DNA from: JAEUSG01 sp964590225
GTDB taxonomy: Bacteria > Fibrobacterota > OXYB2-FULL-49-7 > JAEUSG01
DNA: 26,662 nt
NCBI GenBank assembly: GCA_964590225.1
Contig: CAZPWS010000044.1
Coordinates: 1 to 26,662, forward strand
Direction of reading: 5' to 3'
Position numbers and translations under genes: made by a program. Each line of letters opens with the position of its first letter. Position 1 is the first letter of the stretch. The notes beneath the pieces were generated by a model. That model was not told where the DNA came from and did no database searches. It worked only from the letters and a program-made list of their open reading frames with translations. Below, piece after piece: positions 17,493 through 25,169 of the stretch.

Positions 17493-18415
17493 TTTTTTTC
17501 TATCGCCCGCATTCTTGCGCTTCTTGCGCGCGAGTTCAATATGATTTCTTCGTTTGTAGGCAAAATGGCCTTTTTTGTTATGAGTCGGAATGGCGGGGGA
17601 GAGGGCAACTTTTCATTTGGGAAAAGATAGGTGCCCCTATTGACATATTGTGTAAATTCTTTAAAGCGTATCTTGACCTTCCGATCCTCAAGGGAATGGT
17701 ATGATATTACGGACATTATTCCGCCACTGCACAACAAGTGCGGAGCCGTTTGCAAAACTTCTTCAAGTTCATCCATTTCCCTATTAATTTCAATCCGAAT
17801 GGCTTGAAATATTCTGGCCTTTGTCTTATTATCGCCTCCGATGTTTCTGCCAATAATTCCGGCCAATTGCGTTGTAGAAGTTATTGGACATTTTAACCGC
17901 TCGGTAACTATTGCTTCCGCAAGTTTCTTTGACCTCGTTTCTTCTCCGTATTCGCGGAATATTTTTTCGAGATCCTCTTTAGTTGATGAGTTGACTATAG
18001 AGTAACCATTTGTGGCGATGTTTTTGTCCATTCGCATATCAAGAAGCGCTTCTTTTGAAAACGAAAAGCCTCTTTCGCTGTTGTCAATTTGTTTTGATGA
18101 TATGCCAAGATCAAGAATTACGCCTATAATTTCCTTGTGCGGCTGTTTAGATATGACTTTTGCCATTGAGCTAAAAGAGTCCTTTACCAGAGTTACCCTA
18201 TTTCCAAACTTCGATAACCTCTTTTCCGCGTATCTGAGGGCATCTTCGTCTCTATCGATGCCAATGGCAGTAATATTGGCGTTGTTAGTCAGAATTCCAG
18301 ACAAATGGCCTCCTCCACCAACAGTTCCATCAACTACTACCCCTCCCTTGAAACCTCCAAAAAGGTCAATGACTTCGTGCAAAAGTACAGGCTCATGGTA
18401 GAAGTCATCCTTCAT
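17489..18415 (-). CDS. rsmH: 16S rRNA (cytosine-1402-N4)-methyltransferase RsmH (MraW)
   Basis: SAM-dependent enzyme that methylates N4 of C1402 in the decoding centre of 16S rRNA. It starts YHEPVLLHEVIDLF and carries the SAM-binding VDGTVGGGGHLSGIL. ILDLGISSKQID, RGFSF and the C-terminal ISYHSLEDRKVK also match the family. 308 residues is the usual size. It overlaps mraZ by 11 bases and ftsL by 4. It conventionally follows mraZ at the head of dcw operons. Confidence 0.97.
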   Translation of the reverse strand: MKDDFYHEPVLLHEVIDLFGGFKGGVVVDGTVGGGGHLSGILTNNANITAIGIDRDEDALRYAEKRLSKFGNRVTLVKDSFSSMAKVISKQPHKEIIGVILDLGISSKQIDNSERGFSFSKEALLDMRMDKNIATNGYSIVNSSTKEDLEKIFREYGEETRSKKLAEAIVTERLKCPITSTTQLAGIIGRNIGGDNKTKARIFQAIRIEINREMDELEEVLQTAPHLLCSGGIMSVISYHSLEDRKVKIRFKEFTQYVNRGTYLFPNEKLPSPPPFRLITKKAILPTNEEIILNSRARSARMRAIEKK

Positions 18416-18875
18416 CGCTATTGCTTATTTCACTTAATGCTCTATAAAAATCGGAATCGTAGCTTGCCGACTTCTCATCGTTTTCCTGTCTTTCTTTCCA
18501 CTTTTGCGCGTTCCAAAGCTCCATTTTCTCGCCATCACCAACAATCACAACTTCTCCTTCTATTGCAGCGAGGTCTTTAAGGTTCTGTGTTAAAGTTACT
18601 CTGCCTTGATTGTCAAGTTTTGTTTCTTTTAGGCTGCCGGTAATTCGTCTTCGGAGTCGCGTGTTTTCCGGCGTAACTGGAAGTTTGCGAAGGGCAGTCC
18701 AAAATTTTATCCATTCGTCCTTTGGGTAAGCAAAGAGGCAATTCTCTGTTCCTCTGACAATAATAAATGAGGAGTCCGCTTCTGTGTTTAGGGATGCCCG
18801 TAAAGAGGAGGGGATGGAAAACCGTCCCTTATCGTCAATACGAATGTTGTCAAATGTTCCGAATAATAGGCTCAT
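18405..18875 (-). CDS. mraZ: MraZ, AbrB-like transcriptional regulator of the dcw operon
   Basis: DNA-binding protein made of two SpoVT/AbrB half-domains that represses its own operon in E. coli. The first copy contains RIDDKGRFSIPSSLR and the second KLDNQGRVTL, the paired D-x-x/K-GR motifs of the family. At 156 residues it is normal. It is the first gene of the 15-gene cluster. Its start is preceded by AGGA, which lies inside the last of four 10-bp direct repeats, so binding there could block both transcription and ribosome access. Confidence 0.95.
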   Translation of the reverse strand: MSLLFGTFDNIRIDDKGRFSIPSSLRASLNTEADSSFIIVRGTENCLFAYPKDEWIKFWTALRKLPVTPENTRLRRRITGSLKETKLDNQGRVTLTQNLKDLAAIEGEVVIVGDGEKMELWNAQKWKERQENDEKSASYDSDFYRALSEISNSDEG

Positions 18876-18880
18876 CTGTT

Positions 18881-18920
18881 TGTTCCTATTTGTTCCAATT
18901 TATACCAATTTATACCACTA
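18881..18920 (-). promoter_or_regulatory. Four tandem 10-bp repeats, probable MraZ operator
   Basis: Read on the minus strand, four consecutive decamers are TAGTGGTATA, AATTGGTATA, AATTGGAACA and AATAGGAACA, so a TGG-type core recurs every 10 bp, once per helical turn. E. coli MraZ is known to bind TGGG-type repeats at the same 10-bp spacing. The array runs from the putative -10 element to the ribosome site of mraZ. The periodicity is directly visible; binding by MraZ is inferred. Confidence 0.75.
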
Positions 18921-18949
18921 ACATACACCCTTTATACGGTGGCTGTCAA
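18920..18949 (-). promoter_or_regulatory. Putative sigma-70 promoter of the dcw operon
   Basis: TTGACA (18944-18949 complement) is a perfect -35. After 18 bases comes TATGTT (18920-18925 complement), a moderate -10. Transcription would start near 18913, within the MraZ-type repeats, about 40 bases before the mraZ ATG. Confidence 0.55.
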
Positions 18950-18991
18950 TAGAATTTGAATTATAAAAGTCCGAAAAAATGCCCAAAATCG

Positions 18992-19037
18992 TGATACGAT
19001 ATATTGTGGTCGGAATATTGTCTGATACAATATGTTG
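18992..19037 (+). promoter_or_regulatory. Putative extended -10 promoter and 15-bp direct repeat upstream of the M20 peptidase gene
   Basis: TGATACAAT at 19023-19031 matches an extended -10 (TGnTACAAT), with TTGTGG at 19004-19009 as a weak -35 (spacer 16). The element is part of a near-exact 15-mer, TGATACRATATRTTG, that occurs at 18992-19006 and 19023-19037 (13 of 15 identical, 31 bp apart), possibly an operator. Start near 19038 leaves a leader of about 39 bases before the ATG at 19077. Confidence 0.4.
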
Positions 19038-19076
19038 CTATGGACTTTTGCTCACTTAATCGGTTATATACTCGAG

Positions 19077-20138
19077 ATGGATAATTCATTAAAACTTCTT
19101 AAACAGTTAGTCAAGATACCCTCTGTTACTTCTGATAAGGTAGAGGTGAATAGATGCGCGGATTTTGTTGCTTCCTACCTGAAAGAGCATGGCCTTTATG
19201 TAAAGACTGAACATGCTTTGGGCTATAATATTGTGTATGCCGCCACAGAGGCAAAGAAGCGGTGCAATATTATGCTGAATGCTCATATTGATGTTGTGCC
19301 AGCTGCTGATAATAAACAATTTATTCCTATTGTAAAGGGAGGCAAATTGTTTGGCCGTGGAGCAAGCGACTGCAAAGGCAATGTTGTTCTAATTATGAAC
19401 CTCCTTGCGCGGCTTAAGGGCAAGGCATCAGTTGGGGCAATTTTTACTTCCGATGAAGAAAATGGCGGATATACTGCTGCTGCTATGGCAAAAAAAGGTT
19501 ATGGCGGCAGATTTACATTGGTGTTTGACGGTAATTTTGATCGGCTTCTTGTTGCTCAAAAGGGGATACTCTCTCTTAGGCTCAAAGCAAGTGGTCGTTC
19601 GTGCCATGCATCAACTCCGTGGCGCGGAGACAATCCTATTGATAAGCTGATTGGCGGATACGCCAAGATTAAGCAGCTTTTCCCCTCTGTGTCAGAAAAT
19701 AGAGCGTGGAATAACACGGCCGCTGCTACAGTTATCAGGAGTGGCTCTGTTGCGAATCAGATTCCAGATACGGCTGAGATGGTTCTGAATATACGATTTA
19801 TCGGCGGAACTGATCCCAAACAGTTAAAAAATAAAATCGAAAAAATTTCAGGGCTTTCTGTATTGGTAGAGTCTCTGTCACCCTTTGTTGAAGTGTCAGA
19901 AAAACATCCCTTCATTAAAAAGCTTCTCACGGCACTTAAAAAAGGCATAAATCCGGCGGTTAAAATTGGAAAAATGAACGGTGCTACCGATATGCGCCAT
20001 TTTCTTGATAGTGAGGCGATTGCCGTTCTGGGTCTCAAGGGACATGGCGCCCATGCAAGCGATGAGTGGTTGTTGCTCAATTCGCTTCCGCGGCTCGAAG
20101 AGGTCATTTATAACTATATACTTAACAAGGATCATTAA
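19077..20138 (+). CDS. M20-family metallohydrolase (ArgE/DapE/ACY1-like deacylase or peptidase)
   Basis: Dinuclear zinc hydrolase; family members remove acyl or amino-acid groups, for example N-acetylornithine deacetylase or succinyl-DAP desuccinylase. From the chosen start, the metal motif AHIDVVP (His70/Asp72), GRGASDCKG (Asp98), TSDEENGG (Glu127/Glu128) and the C-terminal GHGAHASDEW are all present, with a dimerisation insert in the middle. An upstream in-frame ATG at 19032 would add 15 residues. I prefer 19077 because MDNSLKLLKQLVKIPSVTS is the usual family start and a -10 element abuts 19032. The Shine-Dalgarno is poor at both. The substrate cannot be set from sequence. It is first gene of a three-gene unit, divergent from mraZ. 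Confidence 0.9.
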   Translation: MDNSLKLLKQLVKIPSVTSDKVEVNRCADFVASYLKEHGLYVKTEHALGYNIVYAATEAKKRCNIMLNAHIDVVPAADNKQFIPIVKGGKLFGRGASDCKGNVVLIMNLLARLKGKASVGAIFTSDEENGGYTAAAMAKKGYGGRFTLVFDGNFDRLLVAQKGILSLRLKASGRSCHASTPWRGDNPIDKLIGGYAKIKQLFPSVSENRAWNNTAAATVIRSGSVANQIPDTAEMVLNIRFIGGTDPKQLKNKIEKISGLSVLVESLSPFVEVSEKHPFIKKLLTALKKGINPAVKIGKMNGATDMRHFLDSEAIAVLGLKGHGAHASDEWLLLNSLPRLEEVIYNYILNKDH

Positions 20139-20141
20139 CGC

Positions 20142-20639
20142 ATGGTGCTACGCATTATATTGAAGTACATAAGATTATTGATTATTCTTATTGCGGGGTT
20201 AATCGTAACTTTTCCCGCCCAATCTTTCGGGAACAGTAGAAAAAATGTTCTGATTATCTACGAGAAAACCACATTTAAAAACAAACTTGTGTTACAGCTC
20301 GCAAAGAGGTTGGAAAAAGAAGGTGTAATGAGCAAAATTGTTGAGCATAATTCAAAAGGAGTAACAGTGGATTCCGTCGGTTTATTTGATGCGATTTTTA
20401 TAACAAACTCTGGCGTAAACTCAGAAGTTCGGCCATGGATATTAAAGTGGATCGATACCAACGCAGATTACTCAAGCAGAATTGTACTGCACACGACACA
20501 AAAGAGTAAATGGAATGTAAAGACAACAGTCGATGCTATTACTTCTGCTTCTGCGATTAAAGAAATAGACAAAATAGTGAATGATTGTTATTCGCTTTTG
20601 AAAGTTAAACTGGAAAGCGTGCCTGAAGATAATAACTAA
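20142..20639 (+). CDS. Exported or membrane-anchored flavodoxin-like protein of unknown function
   Basis: 165 residues: a hydrophobic signal or anchor segment (about 8-30, IRLLIILIAGLIVTFPAQSF), then a domain beginning NVLIIYEKTTFKNKLVLQLAKRL. This resembles the first strand, phosphate-loop region and first helix of flavodoxin-like proteins, but without a clear canonical FMN loop. FDAIFITNSGV and IVLHTTQKSKW could be later strands. No lipobox is visible. It starts 3 bases after the M20 gene, and its end overlaps the probable start of the flavocytochrome gene. Co-occurrence with that membrane redox protein suggests electron transfer outside the cytoplasm. This is inference; I recognise no named family. 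Confidence 0.65.
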   Translation: MVLRIILKYIRLLIILIAGLIVTFPAQSFGNSRKNVLIIYEKTTFKNKLVLQLAKRLEKEGVMSKIVEHNSKGVTVDSVGLFDAIFITNSGVNSEVRPWILKWIDTNADYSSRIVLHTTQKSKWNVKTTVDAITSASAIKEIDKIVNDCYSLLKVKLESVPEDNN

Positions 20640-21954
20640 TTTCTTTCTAATTGCTTTCGCCTTTTTTTCTCCTCTTCTTACGGTGTTCGTATATTTTAGC
20701 GGAAGCTGGTACTCATTTTTTCATGGATACTCACTCGGAATAGTCTTTGGTCTGGTAGCTTACGCCTGCTTTCTCAATAGTATAATATTGTCTGCAAGGT
20801 TGAAAGCGCTAGATCGTATATACGGGCACGATAAAGCTCTTGTTCTGCATTCTTTAATATCCAGTGCGGGGTTTTTCTTTTCTGTTTTACACTTTGCTAT
20901 TAAAAGAGCCTATTACCCCGAAGCTTCCACTCAGACGATTGTTGGCATTGTTTCTCTGTCAATGTATTGTCTAATAGTTTTATTAGCGTTATTTGTTATG
21001 TCGCCTTTACTTTGCGGCCTATCAAATAAAATGGCTTTTATTCGCAACAGGCTTCTAACGATAAAATTGCTCGATTATAATTTATTAAAAAGTTTTCATA
21101 ATCTATCGGTGGTGTCCGCTATAATCATGACAGTTCATGTACTACTTGCGGATACAACAAGAGAAACAGTATTACGAACAGGTTTAATGGCGTTATGGGC
21201 AGTGGCGGCCTTTCTTTTGTACATATATCACAAGTTATTGGTTCCAATGCTCTCCAAAATGCGTGGGTGGCAGGTAACCGCCGTAGAACACTTGTCAGAA
21301 AATATTACAAAGTTTGAGTTTACGAAAAAATGCGGAAAATTCGTTCATCATCCTGGTCAGTACTGCTATGTTCGCATACTGTCTAAAGTATGCGGATACG
21401 AAGAACACCCATTTACTATATCATCACCTCCCAATAGCGGTAACACCATTGCTGTAATTATCAAAAACCTTGGCAACTATACAACAAAAGCAAAGCTTGT
21501 TAAAGTGGGCAGTAAAGTAATTGTTGACGGGCCATATGGAACATTCTACCCATCTCACGGCGATAAGCAGTTTCTTTTGATAGCTGGTGGAATAGGTATT
21601 ACCCCATTTATTTCAATGGTTAATCATTGGAATAACACTTCATTTCCCCGCCTATCTGCTCTTATCTGGAGCTGTCGCGAGGAAAAAGAAATGATTCAGG
21701 CGGAAATGTTTAAGAGGTGTGCGGAAATAAACCGTTCATTTTTATTTTTTCCAGTTTTAACAAGACAAACAAGTGGAACAGTTCAGCTATGCAGAATTAA
21801 TAAAGAAGTCCTTGCAGAGTGTCTTACTCTCTTTGATAAAACAGCGTTGAAGGTCATGTTCTGCGGTCCCTCTACATTACGGACATATGTTAATAAGTCT
21901 CTCCTCCAATTGGGGGTAGAGCACTCTTGTTTCCAATTCGAAAAATTTAACTAA
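20623..21954 (+). CDS. Ferric reductase / NADPH oxidase-like membrane flavocytochrome
   Basis: The N-terminal half is a ferric-reductase-like heme domain with paired histidines (LHSLISS...SVLHF and SFHNLSV...TVHVLL), suitable for two hemes. The C-terminal half is a ferredoxin-reductase fold: FAD-binding HPGQYCYVRI and EEHPFTISSPP, the NAD(P) loop IAGGIGITPFISM, and the terminal MFCGP. It would move electrons from NAD(P)H across the membrane to metal, oxygen or a periplasmic acceptor. The first standard start is GTG at 20683, which has no ribosome site and removes a hydrophobic helix. The frame is open upstream: CTG at 20623, preceded by GGAAAG, gives MKIITNFFLIAFAFFSPLL, a natural first membrane segment, so I use it (443 residues instead of 423). 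Confidence 0.85.
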   Translation: MKIITNFFLIAFAFFSPLLTVFVYFSGSWYSFFHGYSLGIVFGLVAYACFLNSIILSARLKALDRIYGHDKALVLHSLISSAGFFFSVLHFAIKRAYYPEASTQTIVGIVSLSMYCLIVLLALFVMSPLLCGLSNKMAFIRNRLLTIKLLDYNLLKSFHNLSVVSAIIMTVHVLLADTTRETVLRTGLMALWAVAAFLLYIYHKLLVPMLSKMRGWQVTAVEHLSENITKFEFTKKCGKFVHHPGQYCYVRILSKVCGYEEHPFTISSPPNSGNTIAVIIKNLGNYTTKAKLVKVGSKVIVDGPYGTFYPSHGDKQFLLIAGGIGITPFISMVNHWNNTSFPRLSALIWSCREEKEMIQAEMFKRCAEINRSFLFFPVLTRQTSGTVQLCRINKEVLAECLTLFDKTALKVMFCGPSTLRTYVNKSLLQLGVEHSCFQFEKFN

Positions 21955-22430
21955 GCGATTAGCAGAACAATCAAATTTAGCGATAGTGAGGTGTAAAGTC
22001 CGGCAATAATATCGTCCATCATTATTCCGTAACCTCCAGGAAACTTTTCCATCGTTTTCACGGGGAAAGGTTTTGTAATATCAAATAGCCGAAAAAGTAT
22101 AAATCCTGCCACGAATAGCCACGGATGCTGAAACAGTACAGGAAGTGGAATAAAAAGAAAACTTATCCATTGTCCTGCTGCTTCGTCAATAACTACATAA
22201 CCAGGGTCTGATATTCCGTCCATTTTTTCTATCTGCGTCGATACGGGAATGCCGACAATAATGGCTGCCACAATAGCAATTGCAAGGGTAAATGCGTAAA
22301 CAGAAGGTGATAGTGCGGTTGCTGCAATTATAAGAAGTAGCAAGGCGAGAAGCGAACCGATTGTACCAGGAGCATGTGACACCCTGCCTGAATAGAAAAA
22401 TGTTCCAATTAAATAAACAAGCTGTTTCAG
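21951..22430 (-). CDS. pgpA: Phosphatidylglycerophosphatase A
   Basis: Membrane phosphatase that converts phosphatidylglycerophosphate to phosphatidylglycerol. HAPGTIGS, SDPGYVVIDEAAGQW, FRLFDITKPFP and GGYGIMMDDIIAGLY are the family motifs, spread over several membrane helices. GTG at 22382 would begin at SHAPGT and lose the conserved preceding stretch. Reading back, CTG at 22428-22430 overlaps the recR stop as CTGA and has AGGG 7 bases upstream. It adds LKQLVYLIGTFFYSGR, which matches the usual PgpA start, so I choose it (159 residues). Its stop overlaps the stop of the convergent flavocytochrome gene. Confidence 0.93.
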   Translation of the reverse strand: MKQLVYLIGTFFYSGRVSHAPGTIGSLLALLLLIIAATALSPSVYAFTLAIAIVAAIIVGIPVSTQIEKMDGISDPGYVVIDEAAGQWISFLFIPLPVLFQHPWLFVAGFILFRLFDITKPFPVKTMEKFPGGYGIMMDDIIAGLYTSLSLNLIVLLIA

Positions 22431-23023
22431 ATTTCTACCCTGCCTTCCATCGCCCTCATCATTGTTATTTCATCCATGTATTGAAGGTCTGAACCGGCCG
22501 GAAGTCCCCTTGCGATACGGCTTACTCTGATGCCTTTTACTTTTAATATTCGTGCGAGATAAAGTGCTGTATGTTCTCCCTCTGTGCTTGTTCCGGTAGA
22601 GATAATTATTTCAAAATCGCTCCCCGTAATTCTTGATAGCAACCCGTTAATGTGAAGTTTTTCCGGTGTTATACCGTCAATAGGAGAAAGGGCGCCGCCA
22701 AGAACATGATATGTGCCTTTAAAAGAATTTGATCGCTCAATTAACGGAATGTCGGACGGTTTCTCAACTACGCAAATAATTTTTCCGTTTCGGTTTTGGT
22801 CCCGGCATATAGGGCAGAGTTCATTTTCGGAATAATTGAAACAATTTATACACTCTCGGACAGTGAGCTTTACATTCTTGAGTGCATCGGATAGCAGAAA
22901 AATTTCTTCTGTGGGTCTTTTAAGTATGTGATAAGCAAGGCGAGAGGCACTTTTTTGGCCTATACCTGGCAGGCGAGAGAGTTCTTCTATAAGTGTTTTA
23001 ACCGCGTTTACCGTGAGATCCAT
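22427..23023 (-). CDS. recR: Recombination mediator RecR
   Basis: Ring-forming protein that works with RecO/RecF to load RecA at gaps. It has the N-terminal helix-hairpin-helix region (LSRLPGIGQKSASRLAYHIL), a four-cysteine zinc finger (C58-x2-C61, C70-x2-C73), and a Toprim domain starting VVEKPSDI (Glu87). STEGEHTALYL and the C-terminal RIARGLPAGSDLQYMDE also match. At 198 residues it is standard. It sits 15 bases after ybaB, and its stop overlaps the likely pgpA start. Confidence 0.97.
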   Translation of the reverse strand: MDLTVNAVKTLIEELSRLPGIGQKSASRLAYHILKRPTEEIFLLSDALKNVKLTVRECINCFNYSENELCPICRDQNRNGKIICVVEKPSDIPLIERSNSFKGTYHVLGGALSPIDGITPEKLHINGLLSRITGSDFEIIISTGTSTEGEHTALYLARILKVKGIRVSRIARGLPAGSDLQYMDEITMMRAMEGRVEI

Positions 23024-23038
23024 ACTTTTTTAAGCCAA

Positions 23039-23353
23039 TTACATTAAGCCTGGAATTTTCATTCCGCCCGTTAGACCGCCCATCATCGATTCAGACGCCT
23101 GTGAAACCTTCTCTTTGGCATTTCTATAAGCGGCAAGAATAAGATCCTCAAGCATTTCAATATCGCTTGGATCAACCACATCTTTTTGCAGGCGGATGGA
23201 TAACATATCACCATGTCCATTGAGTTTCATGGAAACTTTTCCTCCACCTGCGGTACCTTCAAATTCCTGCGAGGCAAGAGCATCCTGTGCCTTTAGCATA
23301 TCCCGCTGCATTTTTTGAGCCTGTTTCATCAGATCTTTCATGCCCATAGCCAT
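23039..23353 (-). CDS. YbaB/EbfC nucleoid-associated protein
   Basis: Small dimeric DNA-binding protein of the YbaB/EbfC family, 104 residues. It has the family-typical methionine and glutamine-rich N-terminal helix (MKDLMKQAQKMQRDMLKAQ), EGTAGGGKVSMKLNGHG, and a central DPSDIEMLEDLILAAYRNA segment. An AGGAGG ribosome site lies 8 bases before the ATG. It sits between dnaX and recR, the conserved dnaX-ybaB-recR order. Confidence 0.95.
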   Translation of the reverse strand: MAMGMKDLMKQAQKMQRDMLKAQDALASQEFEGTAGGGKVSMKLNGHGDMLSIRLQKDVVDPSDIEMLEDLILAAYRNAKEKVSQASESMMGGLTGGMKIPGLM

Positions 23354-23383
23354 ATTTTTTGCCTCCTTAAAATTTATTAATTT

Positions 23384-25033
23384 TCAGATTACTTCACCGT
23401 CAAATACATCCAGTGCCGATCCAATGATGGGCTCTTTCTCAATGGCATCATTTATTGATTTTCTTGTAGGTTTGATTATAACCGTGGCCTGCTTTGCGGT
23501 CTGTTGCTGAATTGGTTTGTTACCCTCTTTAGTTAAAAGAATTGAGATTTTGCCTTTGTAGCCCAAGTTTTTTGAAAACCAATCATCAAGCTTCTTGGCG
23601 GTATCACTATTGCTTAATTGTGCGTACTGAAATTTTTGTTCAGGTGGAAGTGTTATGTCAATTTTTTCGGCATCGGCATGGGTTATATTGGATAAATAGA
23701 GATGGGCGCCAATGTAGTTTATATCTGCTGTGATTTTAGCAACTATTTTTTTCCACTCTGTAATGATTTGATCCGGCTCAATACCCAAAAAAGAGCCGCT
23801 TATGGGGATGTCTTCAGTAATTGACTTCTCCGCAATTGATGTCGCGGCAATGCTTTTATTTGCTTTACTAATTTGTTGTGCTGGCTGTGTGGCAGGCGTA
23901 GATATTGATGCAGTTCCGTTTAGCAATTGAGCTATATCAATTGATTTATCGAGCCGTGATAGTTTTACAAGGGTAGCTTCAAATTCAACGCGAGGAAACT
24001 GACTTCGTGCAAGGCGTGTTGATAATTGTGATAGCTGATCAGCAATGCGGAGAAGGTCAGCTGTATCGAATAGCGCTGCCTGCTTCACGCAAGCTTTATG
24101 CTCCTCATCCGATAATAGGAGTAAGCTCTGAGTTAAATCTGGAATTTTTGCCACTATAAGGTTTCGTGTATGCTCGCTCATTCCTGAAACTATATCGTTA
24201 ATATCGATACCTTCAGTAATAATCTTGGCGCATCCTTCAATAAGAGATTTTGTGTCTCTATTAAGGATAGATTCAAATAGTGATAAAAAAAGCTCCTGTC
24301 CGGCCATACCAAGTACGGGTTTGAGTTCGGACAAGGTAATTTTATCTTTACAAAAAGGAATAACCTGATCTAGGAGCGTTAAGGCGTCTCGCATTGACCC
24401 ATTTGCTTTTTGCGCTACAAGCCGGAGTGCCGGTTCTTCAAATGGGATTTTTTCCTCATTGCAAATATATTCAAGCCTTTTAAGGATATCAGAGACAGAT
24501 ATTTTGCGAAAGTCATACCTCTGAATTCGCGATAGAATTGTTTCTGGCACTTTATGCGGCTCAGTTGTAGCAAATATGAATATGAAGTTTGGAGGAGGTT
24601 CTTCAAGGCTTTTTAATAGGGCGTTGAACGCATCCTTTGTTAGCATATGAACTTCGTCAATAATTACAATACGGAATTTTCCTCCAGCAGGCGTATATGC
24701 TATCTGGTCACGAAGTTCCCTGATGTCGTCTATGCCTCTGTTGCTCGCTCCGTCAATTTCCATTACATCGAGACCTGAACCGCTTTTAATCTGCTTGCAG
24801 GAAGAGCAAACGCCGCACGGTTTGGTTGTTGGGCCCTTCTCGCAGTTGAGTGCCATCGCAAGAAGTCGCGCTGATGTGGTTTTGCCAACGCCACGAGTTC
24901 CCGTAAAAAGAAAGGCGTGATGGACTCTTCCTGTGGCTATTGCCTTTTCAAGAGTTTTTCCGATATGGTCCTGCCCGACAAGGTCATCGAAAATTTGAGG
25001 ACGCCATTTGCGCGCAAGTACAAGGTATGACAT
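23384..25033 (-). CDS. dnaX: DNA polymerase III subunits gamma and tau
   Basis: Clamp-loader ATPase that loads the sliding clamp and, as tau, bridges polymerase and helicase. Walker A GTRGVGKTT (about 45-53), a zinc site of four cysteines (64, 73, 76, 79), Walker B IVIIDEVHM (112-120), sensor ATTEP and the arginine-finger region SRIQRYDF are visible; the usual SRC reads SRI. Oligomerisation domain III and a variable C-terminal tau part follow (549 residues in all). A run of seven A at codons 428-430 could allow slippage to a shorter gamma-like form. No clear ribosome site precedes the ATG. It lies 30 bases after ffs. Confidence 0.96.
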   Translation of the reverse strand: MSYLVLARKWRPQIFDDLVGQDHIGKTLEKAIATGRVHHAFLFTGTRGVGKTTSARLLAMALNCEKGPTTKPCGVCSSCKQIKSGSGLDVMEIDGASNRGIDDIRELRDQIAYTPAGGKFRIVIIDEVHMLTKDAFNALLKSLEEPPPNFIFIFATTEPHKVPETILSRIQRYDFRKISVSDILKRLEYICNEEKIPFEEPALRLVAQKANGSMRDALTLLDQVIPFCKDKITLSELKPVLGMAGQELFLSLFESILNRDTKSLIEGCAKIITEGIDINDIVSGMSEHTRNLIVAKIPDLTQSLLLLSDEEHKACVKQAALFDTADLLRIADQLSQLSTRLARSQFPRVEFEATLVKLSRLDKSIDIAQLLNGTASISTPATQPAQQISKANKSIAATSIAEKSITEDIPISGSFLGIEPDQIITEWKKIVAKITADINYIGAHLYLSNITHADAEKIDITLPPEQKFQYAQLSNSDTAKKLDDWFSKNLGYKGKISILLTKEGNKPIQQQTAKQATVIIKPTRKSINDAIEKEPIIGSALDVFDGEVI

Positions 25034-25063
25034 GGTATATTTTTCGCTTTTGTTTTGATTAAA

Positions 25064-25161
25064 CGGTCAGGATTGCCACGGCACAAATCAGGGGCCGCTT
25101 ACCGTTGCTTCCTTCCGAACCTGGCGGAATTCACAGTCTGATTTTGCGTAGGTCCTGACCG
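25064..25161 (-). ncRNA. ffs: Signal recognition particle RNA, small bacterial type (4.5S)
   Basis: About 98 nt. The ends pair perfectly (CGGTCAGGA with TCCTGACCG). The apical domain contains GCCAGGTTCGGAAGGAAGCA, close to the conserved domain IV core that binds Ffh and FtsY. It is followed by dnaX with no T-tract terminator, so the RNA may be processed from a longer transcript. It sits 14 bases downstream of tRNA-Ser. Confidence 0.93.
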
Positions 25162-25169
25162 AATTAAAA

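Noticed and set aside
18881..18920. Tandem repeats upstream of mraZ as a CRISPR-like or microsatellite repeat
   Set aside because: Only four 10-bp units in the exact place of known MraZ sites; a regulatory reading fits better.
19757..20135. Minus-strand ORFs within the M20 peptidase gene
   Set aside because: Antisense to conserved catalytic motifs and without ribosome sites.
24415..24606. Second slippery run (A6) in dnaX near codon 204 and the embedded minus-strand ORF
   Set aside because: It falls within the conserved ATPase/domain II region, where truncation would remove oligomerisation domain III, so a gamma-type product is unlikely; the ORF is a frame shadow.
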